From positions 1-64,000 of the forward strand of contig JBCCGR010000010.1 of NCBI GenBank assembly GCA_039029195.1: a stretch of DNA of 64,000 nt, given 5' to 3'. The notes under the pieces are model-generated. The model had not been told where the DNA came from. It did no database searches and was given only the letters and a program-made list of their open reading frames with translations. This document shows positions 40,372 through 48,724 of the stretch, piece by piece. Both the position numbers and the translations under genes were made by a program. Each line of letters opens with the position of its first letter. The first letter of the stretch is position 1. The DNA is from JBCCGR01 sp039029195 (GTDB taxonomy: Bacteria > Pseudomonadota > Alphaproteobacteria > Rhizobiales > Rhizobiaceae).

Positions 40372-41733
40372 ATGGTGTTCAATCAAATCACCCAAACGAT
40401 CTCTGCTGCTCTGGCCAATATTCGTGGAACTGGCCACCGAAAGATTCCGGCGCGGATTTCGGATGCAATTGCTCACAATGATAATCTCAGTGAGGTGGTA
40501 GTCAGGCTTCTGCAGCTAATGGTTTTCGGTGCGTGGGGCGTCCTCTATGCGGCGTCACCTCAACCAGATCCGAGCACCTCTTCACTGTTTCCGACTGTTA
40601 TTTCTGCCTACCTGATTCTGACTATCATCGGGCTGATTTGGGCTTGCTACAGACACATCCCCAATTGGGCGATCTATTGTTCTATTTTGTTCGATATCTC
40701 CCTGTTGATTTTTCTGATTTGGAGTTTCCACATCCAATATCAGCAGCCACCTTCGTTTTCATTGAAGGCACCGGCGATGCTGAACCTGTTTTTGTTGATT
40801 GCTTTGCGTGCACTCAGATTCGAAAGCCGATTCGTCATTGCAGCTGGCACTGCTGCAATTTTGGGATGGTCAGCACTTGTGGGTTATGTCGTGTTCAGTG
40901 ATCCGGCAGACCCGATGGTCACCAGAGACTATGTCACTTATCTAACCAGCAATTCGGTCCTCATTGGCTCTGAAATTGCCAAGCTCATTTCGCTACTGTT
41001 TTTCACACTCATTCTCGCTATTGCAGTTCGACAGGGCCACAACTTGTTGGTCAATTCCATCTCAGAACAGGCTGCAGCTCAGAGCCTGTCCAGATTTTTT
41101 GACGAATCTGTTGCAGATACTATCAAGAGTTCAGATCAGCAGATTGAAGCAGGTCGAGGCATATCGAGGGACGCTGCTATTTTGATGGTCGACATTCGCG
41201 GATTCACTCGCCTGGCCAGCCAAATTCCGTCCGATCAGGCAATGGCGCTGTTGTCGGAGTATCAATCAAAACTTGTCCCAATCATTCAACGACATGGGGG
41301 GACCATCGACAAGTTCATGGGTGACGGCATCATGGCGACATTTGGCGTGGTACATCCGAGCGCGACCTATTGTGCCGACGCACTCAAGGCCGTGCAAGCT
41401 TTGCTTGATGAAGCGTCTAGTTGGCAAACCGACCCATTGCTCGGCACATTGCAGCCACGTGCAGTCAATGCTGCGGTCGCGTCAGGCCCTGTTATCTTTG
41501 GAGCCGTGGGAAACTCTGAGCGTTTGGAGTATACAGTGATCGGTACTCCTGTGAATCTCGCGGCAAAAATCGAAAAGCTGAACAAAGACCACGGAACATT
41601 GGCGATCGCCACACATACGGCATTTTCAACCGCACTCGATCAAGGATTTAGAGCGCTAGCCAATCCTGAACCACTGAATTTTGAGGTCGGAAAGGAAGCC
41701 GATGCCGTGCCGTGCGTGGTTTTGGCACGATGA
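40372..41733 (+). CDS. Membrane-anchored class III adenylate/guanylate cyclase
   Basis: 453 residues. A membrane domain of about six helices (about 45-225) leads through a short linker to the class III catalytic domain (about 255-450). Metal-binding Asp residues are in MVDIRGFT (about 270) and FMGDG (about 313), with the lysine of DKFMGD present. The transition-state Asn is present, but the paired Arg is Lys: VNLAAKIEK instead of VN-x-A-x-R. It should make cAMP or cGMP as a dimer, perhaps weakly, or as partner of the next cyclase. Its stop overlaps the next start (ATGA), so both are made together. Confidence 0.88.
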   Translation: MVFNQITQTISAALANIRGTGHRKIPARISDAIAHNDNLSEVVVRLLQLMVFGAWGVLYAASPQPDPSTSSLFPTVISAYLILTIIGLIWACYRHIPNWAIYCSILFDISLLIFLIWSFHIQYQQPPSFSLKAPAMLNLFLLIALRALRFESRFVIAAGTAAILGWSALVGYVVFSDPADPMVTRDYVTYLTSNSVLIGSEIAKLISLLFFTLILAIAVRQGHNLLVNSISEQAAAQSLSRFFDESVADTIKSSDQQIEAGRGISRDAAILMVDIRGFTRLASQIPSDQAMALLSEYQSKLVPIIQRHGGTIDKFMGDGIMATFGVVHPSATYCADALKAVQALLDEASSWQTDPLLGTLQPRAVNAAVASGPVIFGAVGNSERLEYTVIGTPVNLAAKIEKLNKDHGTLAIATHTAFSTALDQGFRALANPEPLNFEVGKEADAVPCVVLAR

Positions 41734-43415
41734 AAGCACTGCTGCAGGCGGTTTCCATTCAGCTTAGGATCGGGTCTGGGCTTGTCCTTCTCCTCTTTGT
41801 TTTCCTCCATTTATCGAACCATTCTCTTGGGCTGGTTTCAGCTCAAGTCATGGAAAATGCCGGTCATCTGTTTCGCCTGATCTGGAGATCCTGGCCAGGA
41901 ACTGTGTTGCTGTACGGTGCCCTGATTCTGCACTTTACAATCGCAATCCATCACTTGGTGACGAAACAAAGTTTGCGTTTGTCTGGCCGAGAATGGTCCC
42001 AGACCGTTTTGGGCCTGAGCATCCCGATAATTATGGTCGTCCACGTGTTCGGGACACGGTTGGCGAACACTGTACACGGTGTCGACGACAGCTACATATA
42101 CATTTTGGTTGCTACGTTCGCACAGAGTCCGATGTCGGGTCTTCGCAACGCGCTTGGTCTTGTTGTCGTTTGGGTTCATGGCTGCTGGGGTCTCTTTGAA
42201 TGGAGCCGCTACAAATCGTGGTTCAACAACAAGGTGGCAATCGCTTACGCTGCTTTGTTCCCTTTGGTACCCATATTGGCATTGTTAGGTTATCTGTCCG
42301 CCGGTCGTGAGATTGCACCAAAGACACTCGATGGTGAGTGGATGGAGCAATATTATGCCAGCTTAGGAGTCGAATCCTTCGAATGGATTGGGGAAATCGG
42401 TCGAGCAATCGATTTATTCTATTGGGCGTTTTTGATTGTGCTGCTTTCAGTTCCGATCGTGCGGTTCGTACGAATTTTGGCACAACGCCGACTGGACCTT
42501 GTTGAAATAGACTATCTGGATGGCCCCACAATCAAACACCCCCAAGGGGACAATCTTCTCGATATCAGCATCAAGCATGAAGTGCCGCACGCTTCGGTTT
42601 GCGGTGGAAAGGGTCGCTGCTCCACCTGCCGGATCAGATTGCTTCAGCACTCTGGCCAGAATCCTCCAGGTGAACGTGAAAAACGAGTCCTGGAAGGTGT
42701 AGATGCAGGTACAGGTGTTCGCCTCGCTTGCCAATTTGTCCCGACGGGGTCCGTTCAGATTGCCCGACTCTTTCCAGCCGAAGCGAGATCAGAGGATGCT
42801 CAAAATCACACTGCTCATTCGTCAGGGGTGGAGAAAACCGTAGCAATTCTATTCGCTGATATCCGCGACTTTACACAACAGTCAGAGCAAAAATTGCCGT
42901 TCGATGTCGTCTACCTCGTCAACCAATTTGCTGAATCTATGGGAGAAGCCATCACAAGGTCCGGAGGCCGTATCGACAAATTCTTGGGCGATGGATTGAT
43001 GGCACTGTTTGGAATTGACACCAGCCCCCAAATCGGGTGCAGGCAAGCTTTGAAGGCTGCCAACGAGATGTTGGTGGAATTGGAAGCACTCAACACAAAA
43101 CTGGCATCGAGCCTGGACCGTCCGCTCAAAATGGGGATTGGAATTCACGCGGGGCCGGTGGTACTTGGCGATATGGGATACGGCAAAGTTCGATCATTGT
43201 CGGCAATTGGTGATGCGGTAAATACCGCGAGCCGCCTTGAATCTGCCACAAAGGAAACCGGTTCTGTATTGTGCATCTCAAAAGATGTGTTGAACTTTGC
43301 CGATGTCGAATTGCCCGAAGCTGCAGCCCGGTCAATCTCAATACGCGGGAAGCAGAAAGAGCTTTCAATTTTCGCACTGTCATCAATGAACGACATTGCA
43401 ATTCATAGAACTTAG
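41730..43415 (+). CDS. Redox-type class III cyclase: haem-like membrane anchor, 2Fe-2S domain, cyclase
   Basis: 561 residues from the ATG at 41730, overlapping the previous stop. The membrane part (1-250) has about six helices with paired histidines (FVFLHLSNHSLG, HFTIAIHHLV, MVVHVFGT), resembling the succinate-dehydrogenase cytochrome b anchor. A plant-type ferredoxin domain follows, with CGGKGRCSTC (about 291-300) and the fourth ligand in LACQ (about 333). The cyclase domain (about 368-550) is complete: FADIRDFT, DKFLGDGLMALFG and GDAVNTASRLE. Sinorhizobium CyaC, a quinone-responsive diheme-anchored cyclase, is the known relative in layout. It should report the redox state of the quinone pool as cAMP. 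Confidence 0.9.
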   Translation: MKALLQAVSIQLRIGSGLVLLLFVFLHLSNHSLGLVSAQVMENAGHLFRLIWRSWPGTVLLYGALILHFTIAIHHLVTKQSLRLSGREWSQTVLGLSIPIIMVVHVFGTRLANTVHGVDDSYIYILVATFAQSPMSGLRNALGLVVVWVHGCWGLFEWSRYKSWFNNKVAIAYAALFPLVPILALLGYLSAGREIAPKTLDGEWMEQYYASLGVESFEWIGEIGRAIDLFYWAFLIVLLSVPIVRFVRILAQRRLDLVEIDYLDGPTIKHPQGDNLLDISIKHEVPHASVCGGKGRCSTCRIRLLQHSGQNPPGEREKRVLEGVDAGTGVRLACQFVPTGSVQIARLFPAEARSEDAQNHTAHSSGVEKTVAILFADIRDFTQQSEQKLPFDVVYLVNQFAESMGEAITRSGGRIDKFLGDGLMALFGIDTSPQIGCRQALKAANEMLVELEALNTKLASSLDRPLKMGIGIHAGPVVLGDMGYGKVRSLSAIGDAVNTASRLESATKETGSVLCISKDVLNFADVELPEAAARSISIRGKQKELSIFALSSMNDIAIHRT

Positions 43416-43461
43416 ACTGACAACTACCAAAACAACAAAACGCTGAAACCGGAGATGTATA

Positions 43462-44220
43462 ATGGGGTTCACTGGTATCCGGAAAAGAAAACCACTGGCG
43501 CCGAACACCAAATTCATGTGCAACTGTCTCTCAATCGTGACCTACCTCGCGCTTGTGGTCGCGTTCTTTGGCTTTGCAGCAGAGCTTTCGCCCGCGCAAG
43601 CAGGATGCAGCAGTTCACCTGGACCTGGCATAAACTGGTCGAAATGCAGGAAGCGCAACCTCATTCTCAGCGGCAACAATTTCGAGAAAGCCAATCTGGG
43701 TCGCGTTGACATGATCGGCTCCGACCTACGTGACACCAATTTCAATCACGCAAACCTCGAGAAATCGATCCTCACACGAGCAAACTTTTCCGGATCCACA
43801 CTTAACTCTGCGAATTTTTCAAAGGCCAATGCAGGACGAACGAGTTTCTCGAACTCACAACTCAAACAGGCTGATTTTTCGAAAACGGAAGCTCTTCGCG
43901 CTGTATTCAAGGCGTCGATACTTCAGGGTGCAAATCTGAGCAAATCAGAACTCGGACGGGCTGACTTTTCTGGAGCGGATCTCAGCGGCACCACCATCCA
44001 GTTTGCCAACCTGGCCCGTGTGAATTTCACGGATGCCAATCTCTCAGAAGCAGATCTCACCAGCTCATATATGTATCGCACACAAATAGAAGGTGTGGAT
44101 TTGAGCGCAACGAAGGGCTTAACCCAAGATCAGATAAAACTCGCCTGCGGGAATGCTGAAACGAAGCTGCCAGATGGGCTGGCGATGCCTCAAAACTGGC
44201 CATGTGCCCAGGACGACTGA
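43462..44220 (+). CDS. Exported pentapeptide-repeat protein
   Basis: 252 residues with GGAGATG upstream of the ATG. A signal sequence or anchor (IVTYLALVVAFFGFAAEL, about 24-41) ends near SPAQA. From about 65 to 220 there are roughly 30 A(D/N)LXX repeats (ANLEKSILTRANFSGSTLNS, ADFSGADLSGTTIQFANLAR), which fold into a right-handed four-sided helix. Such proteins mimic DNA or act as structural scaffolds; an exported one is more likely structural. It is 46 bases behind the cyclase pair and may be the last gene of that operon. Confidence 0.85.
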   Translation: MGFTGIRKRKPLAPNTKFMCNCLSIVTYLALVVAFFGFAAELSPAQAGCSSSPGPGINWSKCRKRNLILSGNNFEKANLGRVDMIGSDLRDTNFNHANLEKSILTRANFSGSTLNSANFSKANAGRTSFSNSQLKQADFSKTEALRAVFKASILQGANLSKSELGRADFSGADLSGTTIQFANLARVNFTDANLSEADLTSSYMYRTQIEGVDLSATKGLTQDQIKLACGNAETKLPDGLAMPQNWPCAQDD

Positions 44221-44226
44221 TTTCAG

Positions 44227-44601
44227 TTAGTCTTCCGTTTCAACTTCGTGCGGAGCCAAGCTGGCTAGCGTAACTGGCTTGGAAAAATGCTGATTTGAGT
44301 TGCGTCGCTGTTCAGCAATCGTTTTGTGGGGGTCACGCGATTGCCGAAAGATAACTTCGCCACCATTGCCAAAGACACGTTTCAGGTGAAACAGACCGCA
44401 TGTTGATGCAATCATAAGCCCTAGATGATGTAGGTGCTGTCGCTCGTAGCAAAACGCCGCAAGACGTGCGCGCTGGGCTTCGGGCAATTCAGAAGCAACA
44501 GCGATCGCTTCTACCGGATTCGATTCTCGCAGATCGCCAAGCGCAGATTCTGAAATTGGGCAAGGATCTTCGTTGAGACTGTGTTTCTTGACTGCAACCA
44601 T
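44227..44601 (-). CDS. Conserved hypothetical protein
   Basis: About 124 residues from the ATG at 44601 (other in-frame ATGs lie at 44604 and 44613). Mostly soluble and helical. Recognisable features are ESNPVEAIAVASELPEAQR, then ARLAAFCYERQHLHHLGLM and a basic, glutamine/asparagine-rich end. I do not recognise a named domain; the alternation suggests a small cytosolic protein. It is convergent with the pentapeptide gene (stops six bases apart). Confidence 0.6.
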   Translation of the reverse strand: MVAVKKHSLNEDPCPISESALGDLRESNPVEAIAVASELPEAQRARLAAFCYERQHLHHLGLMIASTCGLFHLKRVFGNGGEVIFRQSRDPHKTIAEQRRNSNQHFSKPVTLASLAPHEVETED

Positions 44602-44704
44602 CATCGGCCTCATTGCATAATGTTACGGGGTACGCCGATACAGAAGCACCAAGTTTTGCAGGATTATGGTTAACGGTGTGTTGACGTGGCCAAAATCTGA
44701 CACA

Positions 44705-45562
44705 CTATAAGTTGGTTTTGGTCTCAGGAATTCCTTCCACATCGACCTCAATTCGGAATGTTTGTCCGGCTTGTGGCTGAGCTTCTAAATCTTCGTCTGA
44801 AAGACCAACGGAAGCTGAAGTAACATACAATGTCCTCAAATCGGTGCCACCGAATGCTGGGCAGGTTGGTCGCGACACCGGCATCTCGATAACTCTGTCT
44901 TGTGAGCTATCAGGCGCATATCTCACCAATCTCCATCCGTCCCATTGGGCGTTCCATAAATACCCTTCAGCATCGCAGACCGAACCATCGGGAAAATGCC
45001 CGTCATCCCTCAAATCGATGTGCGGGACTTTTTCTCCAACTGGATTGCCATCCGAATCCAGTTCCCACTTCCAGATCACCTGTCCCGGCGTATCTGTAAA
45101 GTAAGCCAAATCACCCTTGGGTGAAAAGCAGATTGAGTTTGGGACAGTGATGTGGCTGGCAAGTTTGTTCAGCTGTCCATTATTGAAACGATATATTGAA
45201 CCAAGTTCACTTTCCGATTTCGATCCCATTGTTCCAATCCAGAAAGATCCATCTGGACCGCAACGTCCATCATTTGATCGGGTCAGAGGCTCATCATCTT
45301 CCAGCGCCGCGACCGGCTCCCAAACTCCGGTCGTCAGATTAAAATCTTGCAATCCACTCGCGGTTGCCACGAGCAGCCGGTCTTCGTCAATCCAACCTGC
45401 AGCCGATGCGGGCTCGCCAAAACTCCAACCACGCTGCTGGCCACCAAACGGGTTGGTGGAGATCAATCGACCCTTCGGAATATCGAACCAAAACAAACGG
45501 CTGCGTAAGGGATGCCATAGTGGTCCTTCACCAAGCTTGCAGTTTGGCCCAAATGCTTCCAC
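44705..45562 (-). CDS. SMP-30/gluconolactonase-family sugar lactonase
   Basis: 285 residues from the GTG at 45562, picked for AGAGGGGGCG just before it and because it gives the normal LGEGPLWHP opening; longer frames overlap the dehydratase. Six-bladed propeller metal ligands are in LGEGPLWHP (Glu), RSNDGRCGPDG (Asn and Asp), VPNSICFSP (Asn) and FPDGSVCDAEG (Asp). The family hydrolyses aldonolactones such as L-arabinolactone. The dehydratase just upstream acts on the acid so formed, which supports a pentonate or similar pathway. Confidence 0.88.
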   Translation of the reverse strand: MEAFGPNCKLGEGPLWHPLRSRLFWFDIPKGRLISTNPFGGQQRGWSFGEPASAAGWIDEDRLLVATASGLQDFNLTTGVWEPVAALEDDEPLTRSNDGRCGPDGSFWIGTMGSKSESELGSIYRFNNGQLNKLASHITVPNSICFSPKGDLAYFTDTPGQVIWKWELDSDGNPVGEKVPHIDLRDDGHFPDGSVCDAEGYLWNAQWDGWRLVRYAPDSSQDRVIEMPVSRPTCPAFGGTDLRTLYVTSASVGLSDEDLEAQPQAGQTFRIEVDVEGIPETKTNL

Positions 45563-45584
45563 CAGTTCGCCCCCTCTTGATTCC

Positions 45585-47408
45585 CTAGTGATTGTCGCGA
45601 GGGACAATCTTTGCAACATCCCGATACTTGGTTGCGGGCTTCAGCACCATTCCATTGTCGAACTGATCAACAATGGAGCGCTGGATTTCCTGCCAAGGCG
45701 TCTGGCTCGCCGGAACATAGTCCAGACCTCCGGTAGACAGTTCCTCTGCTATTGCAGCTCTTCGCGACACAATCTCGTCTTCAGAAATCAAAATGTTCGC
45801 TGTGCGTTCGTTCAGATCGATACGGACCCTGTCTCCTGTTTGAACAAGCGCCAGACCACCGCCCGCCGCCGCCTCCGGCGACGCGTTCAAAATGGATGGC
45901 GACCCGGACGTGCCGGACTGGCGTCCATCGCCGATGCATGGGAGGGCTGTAATGCCGTGCTTCAACAACTCGTCTGGTGGCTGCATGTTTACGACCTCGG
46001 CGCCACCAGGATAACCTATCGGCCCGGCTCCGCGGATAAACAGTAGAGAAAACTCATCAACACCGAGGTCCGGGTCGTTTATCCTCGCGTGATAATCTTC
46101 TCTTCCATCGAAGACCACCGCCCGGCCTTCGAAAGCGTTCGGGTCTTCACGATTTGACAAGTACCTGTCTCTGAATTCGTCTGAGATAACGCTGGTTTTC
46201 ATAATCGCGGATTCGAAAAGGTTACCCTTCAAATTCAAGAACCCGGCCTTATCGAGCATTGGATCATCGAATGCCCGAACCACTTCGCGGTCTCCCGTAA
46301 ATTGATCGCGACAGTTTTCACCAATGCTTTTTCCATTGACCGTCATTGAGCCAGTGTGCGGCAAGCGACCAGCTTTGATGAGTTCAGCAACAATCGCTGG
46401 CACACCTCCAGCGCGGTGGTAGTCCTCACCTAGAAACCGTCCAGCGGGCTGTAAATCCAGAAGAAGCGGGACGTTATATCCCAACGCCTCCCAATCATCA
46501 TTGTCGAGTTGGACGCCAAGGTGCCGCGCAATGGCCGCCAAATGAATAGGAGCGTTGGTTGATCCCCCAATTGCCGAATTGACGACGATGGCATTCTCAA
46601 AAGCCTCTCGCGTCATGATATCGGATGGCTTTACGTCTTCCCAAACCAGATCGACAATGCGCTTTCCAGTTTCGTACGCCATTGCTGCCCGCTCTTTGTG
46701 AACCGCCGGAATGGCTGCGGATCCCGCAAGGGACATACCGAGCGCTTCGGTCAGCGAGTTCATCGTTGTGGCTGTTCCCATCGTGTTGCAGTAACCCGGT
46801 GACGGAGCCGATGATGCAACAATATCGGTGTACTCAGCGTAGCTGAGATTTCCGGCGGACAGTTCTTTTTTTGCGTGCCACTTAATTGTTCCTGAACCTG
46901 TTCGCTGCCCCTTGTACCAACCGTTCAGCATTGGTCCGACGGATAGAGCGATGGCCGGAATGTTGGCCGTTGCGGCAGCCATCAGACAGGCTGGTGTCGT
47001 CTTGTCACAACCGATGGTCAGTACCACACCATCAATTGGATAGCCAAACAGCGTTTCAACCAGACCCAGATAGGCCAGATTGCGGTCCAAATTTGCCGTG
47101 GGTCGCTTACCCGTTTCTTGAATCGGATGAACCGGAAACTCAAACGCAATACCTCCAGCTTCCCTAATCCCTTCACGGACGCGCTCCGCCAACACGATAT
47201 GATGACGATTGCAGGGAGACAGATCAGACCCTGTTTGAGCAATACCGATGATTGGTTTGCCGGATTGCAGCTCTTCTCTGGTCAACCCCCAGTTCATGTA
47301 ACGCTCGATGTACAGCGCTGTCATGTCCTGATCATCTGGATTTGCGAACCAAAGTTTTGATCTGAGATTTTCTTTAGATTTTGACATTGGATTTTTTCCG
47401 AGTTTCAT
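45585..47408 (-). CDS. IlvD/Edd-family sugar-acid dehydratase
   Basis: 607 residues from the ATG at 47408, seven bases after the nudC stop; an ATG at 47387 is also possible. The iron-sulfur ligands lie in TGSDLSPCNRHH, IGCDKTTPACLM and PGYCNTMGTATTMNSL. GIAQTGSDLSPCN and DGRQSGTSGSPSILN mark the pentonate dehydratase branch (L-arabonate/xylonate type) rather than IlvD of branched-chain amino acid synthesis. It turns an aldonate into a 2-keto-3-deoxy acid. It is followed by the SMP-30 lactonase 22 bases on. Confidence 0.87.
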   Translation of the reverse strand: MKLGKNPMSKSKENLRSKLWFANPDDQDMTALYIERYMNWGLTREELQSGKPIIGIAQTGSDLSPCNRHHIVLAERVREGIREAGGIAFEFPVHPIQETGKRPTANLDRNLAYLGLVETLFGYPIDGVVLTIGCDKTTPACLMAAATANIPAIALSVGPMLNGWYKGQRTGSGTIKWHAKKELSAGNLSYAEYTDIVASSAPSPGYCNTMGTATTMNSLTEALGMSLAGSAAIPAVHKERAAMAYETGKRIVDLVWEDVKPSDIMTREAFENAIVVNSAIGGSTNAPIHLAAIARHLGVQLDNDDWEALGYNVPLLLDLQPAGRFLGEDYHRAGGVPAIVAELIKAGRLPHTGSMTVNGKSIGENCRDQFTGDREVVRAFDDPMLDKAGFLNLKGNLFESAIMKTSVISDEFRDRYLSNREDPNAFEGRAVVFDGREDYHARINDPDLGVDEFSLLFIRGAGPIGYPGGAEVVNMQPPDELLKHGITALPCIGDGRQSGTSGSPSILNASPEAAAGGGLALVQTGDRVRIDLNERTANILISEDEIVSRRAAIAEELSTGGLDYVPASQTPWQEIQRSIVDQFDNGMVLKPATKYRDVAKIVPRDNH

Positions 47409-47415
47409 AAGAGCT

Positions 47416-48366
47416 CTATTGATTCTCAGCCCATGCCGAGATCAGGTGATTGGCAATCGCCATGGTTGGAGGCACAGAGAATGCAGGGTCAATTTGATCT
47501 GGTGTTGCTTCCAAAGCCTGCAGCACGCGCGCACGATCAAACCAACGACAATCGTCCAGTTCGGTTTGATCCATGTTGATCTGCTCAGACAAAGCTTCAC
47601 CTATACAACCGATCATCAACGAATGAGGAAATGGCCAAGGCTGGCTGGCATGATAGCGCACATTTCCAATCACAATGCCTGATTCCTCCAACGTTTCCCG
47701 TCGCACAGCATCTTCAATTGTTTCGCCGGGCTCCACAAAACCCGCGAGGGTGGAATATACGCCGGGTGGAAAATGATGGGACCGGCCGAGAAGACATCGG
47801 TCATCCCTTGTTGCCAGCATAATCACAACCGGATCGGTTCGCGGAAAATGCTCTCGCCCGCACCCGGTGCATGCTCTTTTATATCCGCCAGCCTGAGCTT
47901 CTGTCGGTGCGCCACAACGGGAACAAAACAGACAATTTGCGTTCCAGGCCAGCAGGCTTGATCCTTGCGCGATCGCACCCAGATCTTCCCGGGACAAAAA
48001 ACCCTGCATGGCAAGTGATCGCACGTCGATCGCCTTGAATGGAGGCAGTGGATCTTCGACATCGGCCTCAACCGGACTGGCGAACACGGGTGTCTCACCT
48101 TCAAAACCCAACAACACGCTGCGATCCGACTTGATTTGTAAGGCTTCGACGTCAGACCTGCTCAGTCTGCAGATTGGTGGATCGGCAGATACATCAACGA
48201 AAACCTTTCCCTTACTGAACGCGATATGCTGCTGAGTCGGATTGGAACGCGCATTCTCAAGCAATTTGTCAGAGCGCTCCTCTGACCTTCGGTCCAACGC
48301 ATTTCCTGCAAACCCAACAAAAGCACTCGCCTCGCTGGCTGCCAATTCCTTGACGATTGATTTCAT
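47416..48366 (-). CDS. nudC: NAD+ diphosphatase / RNA deNADding enzyme
   Basis: 316 residues from the ATG at 48366; a longer frame from 48426 is possible. The zinc ribbon is CLFCSRCG with CTGCG (about 166-190), the Nudix box is GFVEPGETIEDAVRRETLEE (about 224-243), and the SQPWPFPHS motif diagnostic of NudC follows. It hydrolyses NADH and NAD-capped RNA. The sugar-acid dehydratase begins seven bases after its stop. Confidence 0.94.
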   Translation of the reverse strand: MKSIVKELAASEASAFVGFAGNALDRRSEERSDKLLENARSNPTQQHIAFSKGKVFVDVSADPPICRLSRSDVEALQIKSDRSVLLGFEGETPVFASPVEADVEDPLPPFKAIDVRSLAMQGFLSREDLGAIAQGSSLLAWNANCLFCSRCGAPTEAQAGGYKRACTGCGREHFPRTDPVVIMLATRDDRCLLGRSHHFPPGVYSTLAGFVEPGETIEDAVRRETLEESGIVIGNVRYHASQPWPFPHSLMIGCIGEALSEQINMDQTELDDCRWFDRARVLQALEATPDQIDPAFSVPPTMAIANHLISAWAENQ

Positions 48367-48496
48367 GTAGCGGTCTTTAAGGGTGGGCAGTTCTAACACA
48401 AACCTTGATATGACCAAATCGACCACAATCTCGACCCCATGTCACGTCAGGATTTTCACAATCTCACGATTGGTCAATTTCGTTGCCGTTTGGGAT

Positions 48497-48548
48497 CACT
48501 TCGGATTTTGATTCCGAAGTGCTTGCATTTCCTTAGAAGAGTCGCGAT
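48497..48548 (+). promoter_or_regulatory. Nine-base-arm palindrome and probable ffs promoter
   Basis: CACTTCGGA (48497-48505), a seven-base centre, then TCCGAAGTG (48513-48521), directly followed by a weak -35 (TTGCAT at 48524-48529) and a -10 (TATGAT at about 48549). The SRP RNA would start just after. The palindrome sits between the divergent nudC and ffs transcripts and could be an operator for either, or a hairpin with no use. Confidence 0.45.
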
Positions 48549-48559
48549 ATGATCTTGAT

Positions 48560-48656
48560 GGGAGGTTGGTGGTGGACGAGCCACTCGCCAACCGGGTCAG
48601 GTCCGGAAGGAAGCAGCCCCAACGAGATCCGGCACGGGTCATCGTGCCAGCCTCCC
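48560..48656 (+). ncRNA. ffs: Signal recognition particle RNA (4.5S, small bacterial type)
   Basis: The conserved core with symmetric loop and GGAA tetraloop is present: GTCAGGTCCGGAAGGAAGCA at 48596-48615, with the closing side further on. The ends pair as GGGAGG (48560-48565) with CCTCCC (48651-48656), giving one long hairpin of about 97 bases; the true ends may extend a few bases. The RNA binds Ffh to target membrane proteins. It precedes dnaX, as in many Alphaproteobacteria. Confidence 0.95.
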
Positions 48657-48724
48657 GCTTCACATGTGACCGTGGCGTTTCATTGGCGCGTCGCGAATGA
48701 AAGTGTACAGGGAACCGGGATTTC

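Noticed and set aside
38845..43415. Cyclases and cyclic-nucleotide-binding protein as a Pycsar-type defence system
   Set aside because: Pycsar has one soluble pyrimidine cyclase and a toxic effector. Here both cyclases have membrane anchors and purine-type motifs, and the neighbours are an exporter-like protein and a hydrolase with no toxic effector domain.
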